A stretch of DNA of 64,000 nt from positions 5,084,001 to 5,148,000 of the forward strand of contig NZ_CP108081.1 of NCBI RefSeq assembly GCF_036182465.1, given 5' to 3'. Every line of letters begins with the position of its first letter. Positions within the stretch are counted from its first letter, which is position 1. This DNA comes from Streptomyces sp. NBC_00258. Lineage in GTDB: Bacteria; Actinomycetota; Actinomycetes; Streptomycetales; Streptomycetaceae. Shown here one piece after another: positions 7,751 through 16,117 of the stretch. The translations under genes were made by a program, and so were the position numbers. Under the pieces are notes generated by a model that did no database searches, had not been told where the DNA came from, and was given only the letters and a program-made list of their open reading frames with translations.

Positions 7751-8944
7751 TCAAGGACGTCGGTCGTCAAGGACGTCCACCGCCCATCCCGTCGCCTGGG
7801 GCAGGAAGACGTGCTCGTCCGCGTACGCCGACATGCGGGCGTTCCGTGCCTGGGCCTCGGGACCGTCCGGCAGGTGGAAGTCGTCGCCCGCCCGCGCGGA
7901 GGCGGCCTGCATGCACGTGGCGGTGGCCAGGCGCCGGCGTACGTACCGGTCGAGCGCGTCGGGGACCTCGGCCGGCGTCGCATCCGCGAGGGCGTCGCCG
8001 AGTACGGCCGCGTCCATGATCGCCTGAGCCGCCCCCTGGGCCTGGAACGGCACCATCGCGTGGGCGCTGTCGCCCAACAGGGTCACCCGGCCGACGTTCC
8101 ACCGCGCGAGCGGCACCCGCGTATGGATGCCGTAGCGGAACATCTGCCCGGCGCGTTCGAGGACGCTCAGCACCCGGGAGTCCCACCCGTCGAACTCGCG
8201 CAGTTGCTCTCCCGGTTCCGCCCGAGCGGTCCACGACTCCGTCGCCGCGTGCGCCTCCGCCTCCGCCTCCGCCGTGAAGACGGCCACGACGTTGAGCAGT
8301 TCCCCTCGACGCACCCAGTAGTGGACGAAGTGACGGCCCGGACCGAGCCAGAGGCCGAGGTCGGGCAGGCCCAGATCGGCCACCTCGTCGGCCGGGAGCA
8401 GCGCCCGGTAGGCGATGGTCCTCGAGAAGACCGCCTCGTCCGGGCCGAACAGCCACCGGCGGGCCGCCGACCGTATCCCGTCGGCGGCCACGACCAGGTC
8501 CGCCCGCAGGCGCTCGCCGCTCGCCGTGGTCACACGGGCGGACTCCTCGTCCTGGTCGATGCCCACGACCACGGTGTTCAGACGCACCGACGAGGGCGGC
8601 ACCGCGGCGACCAGGGCCTGATGCAGATCGGCCCGGTGGAGCAGCAGATAGGGCGCCCCGAAGGCGTCCTCGGCCGCACGTCCCAGCGCGTAACGGCAGA
8701 TCTCGGCCCCGTCGGACCAGGTGCGGAAGCTCACGTGGGAGGGGCGGGCGGCCTGCGCGGCGACCGCGTCGAGGAGGCCCAGCCGGCGCAGCAGGCGCGT
8801 GGCGTTGGGCGCGAGCTGGATCCCGGCACCGATCTCGGTGAACCGGGCCGCCTGCTCGACCAGCGTGACCTCATGACCGGCCCGGCGCAGGCTCAGCGTC
8901 GCCGCCAGTCCCCCGACACCCGCTCCCACGACGATCGCTCGCAT
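7751..8944 (-). CDS. FAD-dependent aromatic monooxygenase (salicylate-hydroxylase type)
   Basis: About 397 residues with the three fingerprints of class A flavoprotein monooxygenases. These are an N-terminal dinucleotide-binding G-A-G-V-G-G (residues about 7-12), the Asp-Gly motif in V-V-A-A-D-G-I-R (about residue 160), and the Gly-Asp motif in L-L-G-D-S-A-H-A (about 285). The closest functional classes are salicylate or 3-hydroxybenzoate hydroxylases and FAD-dependent urate hydroxylases, which use NAD(P)H to hydroxylate an aromatic ring. The ATG at 8944 starts exactly at the Rossmann strand. Upstream reading is non-homologous. No linked ring-cleavage genes are present, so the substrate is open. 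Confidence 0.8.
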   Translation of the reverse strand: MRAIVVGAGVGGLAATLSLRRAGHEVTLVEQAARFTEIGAGIQLAPNATRLLRRLGLLDAVAAQAARPSHVSFRTWSDGAEICRYALGRAAEDAFGAPYLLLHRADLHQALVAAVPPSSVRLNTVVVGIDQDEESARVTTASGERLRADLVVAADGIRSAARRWLFGPDEAVFSRTIAYRALLPADEVADLGLPDLGLWLGPGRHFVHYWVRRGELLNVVAVFTAEAEAEAHAATESWTARAEPGEQLREFDGWDSRVLSVLERAGQMFRYGIHTRVPLARWNVGRVTLLGDSAHAMVPFQAQGAAQAIMDAAVLGDALADATPAEVPDALDRYVRRRLATATCMQAASARAGDDFHLPDGPEAQARNARMSAYADEHVFLPQATGWAVDVLDDRRP

Positions 8945-9375
8945 GCCACGCCCCCATGACGATCGCTCAACTGCCACGACCTCGCTTCGGCACGATCGCG
9001 CACCCAAGTACCCGGCCGTCGGCCCGGGCAGGCTACCGAACACAACTCCCCGGCCGTACGGGGCATTTCGGCCCACATTCCGCGCTGCGGGCAGCGGGCA
9101 GCGAGCGGATCAGGAGATCGCCGAGGTGACCGAGAAGGCCGAGGCGGCCACCCCGGCATCGTGGGCCGCCCCTAGGCCGCACCGGACGGCAGACCTGCCA
9201 CTCCACGCCACGGCACTCCACGCCACAGACTCGGCACAATCGCGGCACAGACCCGGCCCAAGACGTGTGCCCGGTCACCTCCGCGCGCCCCGCCAACTAC
9301 GCTGCTCCTCGATTCAACTACCAGACCGCTACGCGTTGTTGGAGCGGCGAGGCCGATTCCCGGGGTGCAGCTTTC
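8945..9375. other. Divergent intergenic region
   Basis: No gene supported. The region contains a short direct repeat of CACTCCACGCCAC (about 9199-9227) and must hold the promoters of the divergent monooxygenase and kinase genes. I cannot place them with confidence. Confidence 0.5.
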
Positions 9376-10971
9376 ATGAAGAACCTTCAGCCTTCGGATC
9401 CGTCGTCCATCGGCGGCTACCCGTTGTTGAGCCGCCTCGGAGCGGGAGGCATGGGGCAGGTGTTCCTGTCCCGTACGCCGTCCGGGCGTCTGCTGGCGCT
9501 GAAGACGATCCGTGAGGACCTCAGCAGTGATCCGGGGTTCGAGGAGCGGTTCGCGCGCGAGATACGCAACAGCGACCGGGTGCGCTCGCCGTGGACCGTG
9601 ACCGTCGTGGACTACAGCCCTGCGGGTCAGCGTCCGCAGTGGCTGGCCACCGAGTACGTACCGGCGCCGTCGCTCGACGAATGGGTCGCGCGCCACGGCC
9701 CGCTGCCGGAGGCCGCGGTCCTCTCGCTCGCCGCCGAACTGTGCGGCGCGCTGCAGTCGGTGCACCAGGCCGACCTCACGCACCGGGACGTGAAACCGGG
9801 CAACGTCCTGCTGGCACGCGACCGCCCGCGGCTGATCGACTTCGGCATCGCGCGGGCCGCCGACGACCCCCGGCACACCCAGGTCGGCGGAGTTCTCGGT
9901 TCGCCCGGATTCCTCGCACCGGACCAGGCCGTCGGTGGCGTACCGGCCGAGCCCGCCGACGTGTTCTCGCTGGCCGCGGTCCTGGTGTACGCGGCCACCG
10001 GCCACGGGCCGTTCGCGCGCCCGCAGGAGAACGTGGCCATGGCCGCCCTGGTCTACCGGGCCGTCCACGAGGCGCCCGACCTCCAGGGCGTTCCGCCGAC
10101 CCTGGTCCCCGTACTCGCCTCATGTCTGGCCAAGGCCCCGGCCGACCGCCCGACCGCGGCCGAGCTGGGCAAACGCCTGGAGCAGATCGGCGCCCGTACC
10201 GGCCACTGGCCGGACGTCCGTCCTCCGGCCCTCGCCACGGAACTGGCGGCGCACGAGCAGCCGACGCACACCCTCGTCGACCCGCGGCCCGACCTCCCGC
10301 CCGATCTGCGACCCGACCTTCGGCCCGGCTCGCAGCCCGACCCGCGGCACCAACAGCGGACCCGGCCCTTCATGGCTCCCGGCCCCGAGCACCCGGTCGC
10401 CGGGCAGACGCAGGACAGCACCGTCCTGGCTGTCCCGGGCACGCCCGAAGGACGCCGTCGCCCCCTCTGGCTGGTCGTCGCCGTCACCGCGGCGGCCGCC
10501 GTCGCCGTGACTGCCGTCTCGGTCGCCGCGTACGCCGGTATGCGCGGCTCCGGTTCCGATGCGTCGGACGGCTCCTCCGGCGGCACGAAGACACGGCCCT
10601 CGGCGTCGGCGTCGGCGTCGGCCACGAAGCCGGCGAACCCGGTACGCAGGATCCTCCAGGCCGTGTACGACCTGGGCGTCGGAGAGTCCGTGCAGACCAA
10701 CAAGACGAAGCTGGTCATGCAGCGGGACGGCAACCTCGTGATCACCGACAAGAAGGACCGCCCGCTCTGGGCCGCCATGACGTCCGGCACCGGCAACACC
10801 GCCCGCTTCCAGGACGACGGCAATCTGGTCGTCCACAACAGCGCCGGAAAACCCGTGTGGGCCTCGCAGACGTTCGGCCACCCGGGAGCGGTCCTGGTCC
10901 TCCAGGCCGACGGCAACGTCGTGATCAAGTCCGGCGACGCGGTGCTGTGGGCGGCGAGGACCGTCCACTAG
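9376..10971 (+). CDS. Ser/Thr protein kinase with extracellular bulb-lectin domain
   Basis: A protein of 531 residues in three parts. Residues about 14-275 are a Hanks-type kinase with the G-loop GAGGMG (22-27), Lys43, catalytic HRDVKPGN (Asp138) and DFG (155-157). The activation segment ends in APD rather than APE. A Pro/Asp-rich juxtamembrane linker follows. A single transmembrane helix (about residues 363-385) and a Ser/Thr-rich stalk precede a C-terminal bulb-type (B-type) mannose-binding lectin domain. That domain has three Q-x-D-G-N-x-V-like repeats (about residues 455, 480 and 515). The topology implies a cytoplasmic kinase and an external sugar-binding sensor. The ATG at 9376 begins at the conserved kinase N-terminus. 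Confidence 0.85.
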   Translation: MKNLQPSDPSSIGGYPLLSRLGAGGMGQVFLSRTPSGRLLALKTIREDLSSDPGFEERFAREIRNSDRVRSPWTVTVVDYSPAGQRPQWLATEYVPAPSLDEWVARHGPLPEAAVLSLAAELCGALQSVHQADLTHRDVKPGNVLLARDRPRLIDFGIARAADDPRHTQVGGVLGSPGFLAPDQAVGGVPAEPADVFSLAAVLVYAATGHGPFARPQENVAMAALVYRAVHEAPDLQGVPPTLVPVLASCLAKAPADRPTAAELGKRLEQIGARTGHWPDVRPPALATELAAHEQPTHTLVDPRPDLPPDLRPDLRPGSQPDPRHQQRTRPFMAPGPEHPVAGQTQDSTVLAVPGTPEGRRRPLWLVVAVTAAAAVAVTAVSVAAYAGMRGSGSDASDGSSGGTKTRPSASASASATKPANPVRRILQAVYDLGVGESVQTNKTKLVMQRDGNLVITDKKDRPLWAAMTSGTGNTARFQDDGNLVVHNSAGKPVWASQTFGHPGAVLVLQADGNVVIKSGDAVLWAARTVH

Positions 10972-11065
10972 CCAGTGGTCCAACAGCCGACGGTTCGACA
11001 GTCGACGGCCGACAGCCGTCCGGCCCACCGGTGCGGTCGGCCGGCCGATCCGCCGCCGATGTCGC

Positions 11066-11455
11066 CTACTCCTGGCTCCCGCTCCCATAAGGCCGGGTGA
11101 GAATCTCCAGGTTGTGGCCGTTCGGGTCGTCGAAGTACGTGCCGCGACCGCCGTCGTTCGTGTTGATCTCTTCGACGTGGCGGTGGAAGGGGTCCGCCCA
11201 GTAGGTCAGACCCGCGTCCCGGATGCGGGCGAAGATCGTGTCGAAGTCGGCCTCCGAGACCAGGAACGCGTAGTGCTGGGGCGGGATGGGCCCGGTCGCG
11301 TCCATGTAGTCGAGGGTCACGCCGTTGGGGATCCTGACCGGGATGAACGGGCCGTACTGCGGGCTCACCTCCAGGCCCAGGATGCCGGCGAGGAACCGGG
11401 CCGAGGTCTTCTTGTCGTGGGCGGCGACGATCGTGTGGTTCAGCTCGACGGTCAT
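11066..11455 (-). CDS. VOC family (glyoxalase/dioxygenase-fold) protein
   Basis: A protein of 129 residues with the paired beta-alpha-beta-beta-beta modules of the vicinal oxygen chelate fold. The N-terminal L-N-H-T-I-V strand contains the usual first His ligand, and the C-terminal Y-F-D-D-P-N-G-H-N-L-E motif carries the metal-binding Glu. Members include glyoxalases, extradiol dioxygenases and antibiotic-sequestering proteins. Nothing here tells which applies. A near-perfect AAGGAGGT ribosome binding site lies 7 nt before the ATG. It is convergent with the kinase gene and divergent from the iron-uptake operon. Confidence 0.8.
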   Translation of the reverse strand: MTVELNHTIVAAHDKKTSARFLAGILGLEVSPQYGPFIPVRIPNGVTLDYMDATGPIPPQHYAFLVSEADFDTIFARIRDAGLTYWADPFHRHVEEINTNDGGRGTYFDDPNGHNLEILTRPYGSGSQE

Positions 11456-11609
11456 CGTGCGTACCTCCTTGGCGCGTTGCTCGTCGTCGGTCCTGCTGGA
11501 TCACTCATCACCGGCGACCGTTTCCTGCCCTTTTCCGCGTATCCCTTCCACGCTAGGCGCCCCCGCGGCAGGTGCGCAGCCCCGGAAGTGGCCACTCCGG
11601 AACGCGGGA

Positions 11610-11628
11610 TAAGGTAAGCCTTGCCTTA
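11610..11628. promoter_or_regulatory. Iron box (DmdR/DtxR-type operator)
   Basis: TAAGGTAAGCCTTGCCTTA is a 19-bp near-perfect palindrome of the form bound by DmdR1/DtxR-family iron repressors. It lies 25 nt upstream of the siderophore-binding lipoprotein gene, so the operon should be repressed when iron is abundant. Confidence 0.85.
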
Positions 11629-11652
11629 TAGATCGAAAAATCGGAGCGAGTC

Positions 11653-12702
11653 GTGCGCACATCGGGATTGAAAGCCGTCATGGCCGTGTCCGTGGTCGGC
11701 GGGCTGATGGCCGGATGCGCGTCGTCGGAGAGCGGCAGGAGCGGCGAGGGCGGCGGCAAGAGCGACCGCAACCTCGTCGCCGGCGCCTCCAAGGGCCCCT
11801 CCGCCGCCCCGAGCGCCCTCGCCGACGGCATGGGTACGAAGGCGGCTGACGGCGAGTTCCCCCGTACCGTCGGCCACTTCAAGGGCAGGACGGAGATCGG
11901 GGCCGCGCCGAAGCGGATAGCCGTGCTCAGCACCGGGCAGCTGGACGACCTGCTCACCCTGGGAGTCGTGCCGGCCGCCACGACCCGCGCCGACAACGCC
12001 GGACTCGTACCCGGCTACCTCGCCGACGCCTTCCCCCGGTACAAGAAGCAGCTCGCGAAGATGACCGACGCGGGGACCAGGGCCGCGCCCAACCTCGAAA
12101 CGCTGGCCACCGCCAAGCCAGACCTCATCCTCGCCAACGACTCGCTCGGCGACCTCTACCCCAAGCTTTCGAAGATCGCCCCGACCGTGATCACCGCGGG
12201 CAACGGCATCAACTGGAAGCGGGACCTGCTGCTCGTCGGCGACGCCGTCGGCAAGGGCGAGCAGGCGCAGAAGCTCCTCGACGAGCACGCGGACGAGGCA
12301 GCCGCGGCGGGCACGAAGGCCGACGGGCAGAACACCAGCGTGTCCATGGTGCGGTTCACGCCGGACCGGACCCGGATGTTCGGGATCTCCTCCTTCACCG
12401 GGTCGATCGCCGTCGACATGGGGCTCGGACGGCCCAAGTCCCAGCAGTTCAACGCCATTTCGGAGGACATCGGCGCCGAGAGCATCGATGTCGCGGACGG
12501 CGACTGGATCTTCTACTCCGTGCAGGGTGCCCAGGACAGGACCGACGCCGGGAGCGTCCTCGCCGGACCGCTCTGGAAGTCGATGAAGGCCGTCGAGGCC
12601 GGGCACGCCGTCGAGGTCGACGACGACCCCTGGTACCTCAACGCGGGTCCCACGGCGGCCGGCCTGGTCGTGAAGCAGCTCACCGCGTCACTCGCCAAGT
12701 AG
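11653..12702 (+). CDS. Iron-siderophore ABC transporter substrate-binding lipoprotein
   Basis: A protein of 349 residues. A signal sequence ends in the lipobox Leu-Met-Ala-Gly-Cys (Cys22), followed by a low-complexity linker of about 40 residues. A class III periplasmic-binding-protein fold of the FecB/FhuD type follows, recognisable from the I-A-V-L-S-T-G-Q-L-D-D-L-L block, the P-D-L-I-L-A-N-D segment and the long connecting helix. It would capture a ferric siderophore at the outer face of the membrane and hand it to the two permeases encoded next. The upstream iron box shows iron-dependent control. The ligand class cannot be read from sequence. The start is a GTG preceded by CGGAGCGAG. Confidence 0.85.
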   Translation: MRTSGLKAVMAVSVVGGLMAGCASSESGRSGEGGGKSDRNLVAGASKGPSAAPSALADGMGTKAADGEFPRTVGHFKGRTEIGAAPKRIAVLSTGQLDDLLTLGVVPAATTRADNAGLVPGYLADAFPRYKKQLAKMTDAGTRAAPNLETLATAKPDLILANDSLGDLYPKLSKIAPTVITAGNGINWKRDLLLVGDAVGKGEQAQKLLDEHADEAAAAGTKADGQNTSVSMVRFTPDRTRMFGISSFTGSIAVDMGLGRPKSQQFNAISEDIGAESIDVADGDWIFYSVQGAQDRTDAGSVLAGPLWKSMKAVEAGHAVEVDDDPWYLNAGPTAAGLVVKQLTASLAK

Positions 12703-12714
12703 GTCCGCGAGCAC

Positions 12715-13719
12715 GTGACCACGCGCACCGCGACCGTACGCACCTCCTGGCTGGCGGTCGCCCTCCTCCTCACCCTCGTCGCGGTGGCCCTCAGCCTTGC
12801 CGTCGGCACCCGGCCGGTGCCGCTGTCCGCCGTGCTCGACGCTCTGCTGCACGGCGGCGGCTCGCGGGACGCTCTGGTCGTACGGTCGCTGCGGCTGCCC
12901 CGGACCGCCGTCGGGCTCACCGCGGGGGCCGCGCTCGGTGTCGCGGGGGCGGCGTTGCAGGCCGTCACCCGCAATCCGCTGGCCGACCCGGGGATCCTCG
13001 GGCTGAGCCAGGGGGCCGCGGCCGGCGTGGTGTTCGCGATCGCGGGCGGGCTGGCGAACGGCTTCGGCGGCTACGTCTGGTTCGCCTTCGTGGGCGCCGT
13101 CGTCGCCGCCTGTCTGGTGTACGCCGTCGCCTCGCGCGGCCGGGGCGGCGCCTCGCCGGTCAAGCTCGCGCTCGCCGGGACCGCGCTGTCCGCGATGGTC
13201 GGCGGGGCCACCACCGTGGTCCTGACGTCGAGTTCGGCGACGCTGGACCAGTTCAGGTTCTGGCAGGTGGGCGCGCTCAGCGGGCGCGACACGGGGACGG
13301 TCGGGCAGATGCTGCCCTTCCTCGTCGCGGGCGCGCTGCTGGTGCTCGGCTGCGCACGCGGTCTGGACGCGCTCGCCCTCGGCGACGACACCGCGCGTGC
13401 GCTGGGGCACAAGGTCCAGCTCGTACGGGTCTGCGCGGCACTCGGCGCGACCGTCCTGACCGCCGCCGCGGTGGCCGCCGCCGGGCCGATCGCCTTCATA
13501 GGGCTCGCCGTACCGCACCTCGCCCGCCGCCTCGTCTCGGGCGGCCACCGTTGGACCCTGCCGCTCTCCGCCCTGCTCGGGGCGGCCCTGCTGCTCGCGG
13601 CGGACGTGGCGGGCCGGGTGGTCCGCGCGCCCGCGGAGGTACCGGCGGGAGTGATGACGGCCCTCGTGGGCGTGCCGGTCCTGGTCGTGCTCGTACGCCG
13701 GAAGGGAGCAGCTTCATGA
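12715..13719 (+). CDS. FecCD-family siderophore permease (first subunit)
   Basis: A membrane protein of 334 residues with about nine to ten helices. It carries the FecCD hallmarks: L-R-L-P-R-T near residue 60, the A-L-Q-A-V-T-R-N-P-L-A-D-P-G-I-L-G block near residue 80, and the C-terminal G-P-I-A-F-I-G-L-A-V-P-H-L-A-R segment that faces the ATPase. Together with the second permease it forms the membrane channel for ferric-siderophore import. The GTG start is 13 nt after the lipoprotein stop, and the gene overlaps the next by 4 nt, so the three are translationally coupled. Confidence 0.88.
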   Translation: MTTRTATVRTSWLAVALLLTLVAVALSLAVGTRPVPLSAVLDALLHGGGSRDALVVRSLRLPRTAVGLTAGAALGVAGAALQAVTRNPLADPGILGLSQGAAAGVVFAIAGGLANGFGGYVWFAFVGAVVAACLVYAVASRGRGGASPVKLALAGTALSAMVGGATTVVLTSSSATLDQFRFWQVGALSGRDTGTVGQMLPFLVAGALLVLGCARGLDALALGDDTARALGHKVQLVRVCAALGATVLTAAAVAAAGPIAFIGLAVPHLARRLVSGGHRWTLPLSALLGAALLLAADVAGRVVRAPAEVPAGVMTALVGVPVLVVLVRRKGAAS

Positions 13720-14840
13720 CGACGGCATCCCCGCGCCCGTCCGAGCAGGCGACACCCCCAAGGCCGTCCCCGGACCCCGGCTACCCCCACTCGGCGGGCC
13801 TCTCCGTACTCCGCCGCCGCTCCTTCTCACTGCTCCTGCACCGCCGCTCGGCGGTGGTCGTCGCCGTACTGCTGCTGCTCCTGGCCGGCGTCATGGTGCT
13901 CTCGGCGTGCGTCGGGCAGGCGTACGTGTCGCCGGGCGAGGTCTGGCGGGTCCTGCGCGGCCACGGCGGCCCGTACGACCTGATCGTCGGGGAGCTGCGG
14001 GTCCCGCGGATCGTGCTCGGCGCGCTGGTCGGCGCCGCGTACGGGCTCTCCGGGGCACTCGTGCAGACCGTGACCCGCAATCCGCTGGCCAGCCCGGACG
14101 TCATCGGCGTCGGCCACGGGGCGGCCGCCGCCACGGTCCTGGCGCTCGCCACCGGTACGGTCGCCTCCCCCGGCGCGCTCCCGGCGGTCTCCGTCGCGGG
14201 CGGGCTCGGTGCCGCTGCGCTCGTGTACGTACTGGCCTGGCGGCACGGTATGCAGCCCAGCCGGTTCGTGCTGACCGGGGTCGGCATCGGCGTGGCCCTC
14301 TCCGCGATCGTCCAGCTGTACCTCACGGAGAGCGAGCTTGCCGCGGCCGAGCAGGTCAAGCTGTGGCTGACCGGCAGCCTCAACGGTCGCGGCTGGGAAC
14401 AGGCGGGCCCTCTCGCCTGGGTACTTCTCCTCTCCCTGCCCGCCCTGGTGTGGGCGAACCGGGCCCTGCGACCGCTCGGCCTGGACCCCGACACGGCCGC
14501 CGCGCTGGGTGTACGCGTACACCGGACCCAGCTCGCCCTGACGGTCCTGGGCGTAGTCCTCGCGGCAACGGCCACAGGAGCGGCGGGCCCGATCGGCTTC
14601 ATCGCCCTCACGGCCCCCCAACTGGCCCGCCGCCTGACTCGCACCCCCCAACTCCCCCTGGCGACCTCGGCATTGACGGGTGCGGTCGTCCTGATCACGG
14701 CCGACCTGGCGGCCCGCACGCTGATGCCCCCACTGGAAATCCCAGTGGGGGCACTGACGGCGCTGGTGGGCGGCCCGTACTTGCTATGGCTGCTGGCGGG
14801 CGGAAAGGGCCGAGGGCAGGGGCGCAGCCCCGCCCTTTAG
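13716..14840 (+). CDS. FecCD-family siderophore permease (second subunit)
   Basis: A protein of 374 residues. The first 45 form a Pro/Ser-rich cytoplasmic extension, and the FecCD core with about nine helices follows. The same landmarks as the partner are visible: L-R-V-P-R-I, the V-T-R-N-P-L-A-S-P-D-V-I-G block and the G-P-I-G-F-I-A-L-T-A-P-Q-L-A-R coupling segment. The ATG lies inside an ATGA overlap with the preceding stop, with GGGAG upstream. No ATP-binding subunit follows: the next gene is an alcohol dehydrogenase on the other strand. The complex must therefore borrow an ATPase encoded elsewhere. The stop codon lies inside dispersed repeat A. Confidence 0.88.
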   Translation: MTTASPRPSEQATPPRPSPDPGYPHSAGLSVLRRRSFSLLLHRRSAVVVAVLLLLLAGVMVLSACVGQAYVSPGEVWRVLRGHGGPYDLIVGELRVPRIVLGALVGAAYGLSGALVQTVTRNPLASPDVIGVGHGAAAATVLALATGTVASPGALPAVSVAGGLGAAALVYVLAWRHGMQPSRFVLTGVGIGVALSAIVQLYLTESELAAAEQVKLWLTGSLNGRGWEQAGPLAWVLLLSLPALVWANRALRPLGLDPDTAAALGVRVHRTQLALTVLGVVLAATATGAAGPIGFIALTAPQLARRLTRTPQLPLATSALTGAVVLITADLAARTLMPPLEIPVGALTALVGGPYLLWLLAGGKGRGQGRSPAL

Positions 14841-14884
14841 GGGCGCGGGGAACTGCGCGACAAGCCACAACGAACCCGCAGCCG
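14835..14884. repeat. Dispersed intergenic repeat A, copy 1
   Basis: A hairpin-like CCCC / GGGG pair around the stop codon, followed by the conserved tail GGGGAACTGCGCGACAAGCC and then ACAACG-x-ACCCGCAG. It lies between convergent genes and may serve as a terminator. Confidence 0.75.
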
Positions 14885-14903
14885 AACCCCGCCCCCAGTG
14901 GAA

Positions 14904-15944
14904 CTAAATGGTCGCGGCGTCGATCACGAACCGGTACCGCACATCGCTGTTCAGCACCCGCTCGTACGCCTCGTTGATCTCACTCGCACTGATCAGCTCG
15001 ATCTCCGCGCCGAACCCGTGCTCGGCACAGAAGTCCAGCATCTCCTGGGTCTCCTGAATGCCACCGATCCCGGACCCGGCAAGGGTCTTACGGCCACCGA
15101 TCACCGAGAAGAGGTTCAGGGAGACCGGCTCCTCGGGAGCGCCCACGTTCACGAAGGCGCCGTCCGTCTTGAGGAGGGACAGGAAGGTGTCCAGGTCCAG
15201 CGGGGCGGACACCGTCGAAAGGATCAGGTCGAAGGAACCGCGCAGCTCCTCGAAGGTCTTCGGGTCGCTGGTCGCGTAGTAGTGGTCGGCGCCCAGCTTC
15301 AGCCCGTCGTCCTTCTTGCGCAGGGACTGCGAGAGAACGGTCACCTCGGCACCGAGGGCGTGCGCGATCTTGACGCCCATGTGGCCGAGACCGCCCATGC
15401 CGAGGACGGCGACCTTCTTGCCGGGGCCGGCGTTCCAGTGCTTGAGCGGGGAGTACGTGGTGATGCCGGCGCACAGCAGCGGCGCGGCCTCGTCGAGGGC
15501 CAGGCCCTCGGGGATACGGACGGTGAAGGCCTCGTCGACGACGATGTGCGTCGAGTAGCCGCCGTAGGTGACCTCGCCGTCCTTGCCGACGGCGTTGTAC
15601 GTGCCGACGTTGCCCTGGGTGCAGTACTGCTCCAGGCCCGCCTTGCAGTTCTCGCACTCGCGGCAGGAGTCGACCATGCAGCCCACGCCCACGCGGTCGC
15701 CGACGGCGAACTTGGTGACGCCCGGGCCGACCTCGGTGACGATTCCGGCGATCTCGTGGCCGGGGACCATCGGGAAGATGGCCTCGCCCCAGCCCTCGCG
15801 GGCCTGGTGGATGTCGGAGTGACAGATGCCGGCGAACTTGATGTCGATCAGAACGTCGTGCTCGCCGACCGGGCGACGCTCGATGGTGGTGCGCTCCAGC
15901 GGAGCCTTGGCGGCGGGAGCGGCGTATGCGGCGACAGTGGTCAT
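14904..15944 (-). CDS. Zinc-dependent NAD(P)-linked alcohol dehydrogenase
   Basis: A protein of 346 residues of the medium-chain, cinnamyl-alcohol/AdhA-like class. Catalytic zinc ligands are Cys41, His63 and Glu64 (C-H-S-D and G-H-E motifs), plus a later Cys near 155. Four structural-zinc cysteines occur at 94, 97, 100 and 108. The Rossmann turn G-M-G-G-L-G-H-M-G is near residue 180. It should interconvert aldehydes and primary alcohols, with broad specificity typical of the class. An AGGAG lies 10 nt before the ATG. The divergent regulator gene starting at 16118 is a plausible controller; this pairing of an ADH with an MmyB-like regulator is an inference from position. Confidence 0.88.
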   Translation of the reverse strand: MTTVAAYAAPAAKAPLERTTIERRPVGEHDVLIDIKFAGICHSDIHQAREGWGEAIFPMVPGHEIAGIVTEVGPGVTKFAVGDRVGVGCMVDSCRECENCKAGLEQYCTQGNVGTYNAVGKDGEVTYGGYSTHIVVDEAFTVRIPEGLALDEAAPLLCAGITTYSPLKHWNAGPGKKVAVLGMGGLGHMGVKIAHALGAEVTVLSQSLRKKDDGLKLGADHYYATSDPKTFEELRGSFDLILSTVSAPLDLDTFLSLLKTDGAFVNVGAPEEPVSLNLFSVIGGRKTLAGSGIGGIQETQEMLDFCAEHGFGAEIELISASEINEAYERVLNSDVRYRFVIDAATI

Positions 15945-16117
15945 GCCGGGGGTTCTCCTAAGGAGGGGTTCTGCGCCCGGCCTGCCTTCCGGCCGGGCAC
16001 GGCCTCCAGCCTGCTCCTCGTCCGGGAAGTCACCCAGACCACGGCTTTGCGTACGTTCGCTGGTCCTACTACTGATGGGGGCAGGTTCGTATGCGTACGA
16101 CCGTGAATACTGGACGT

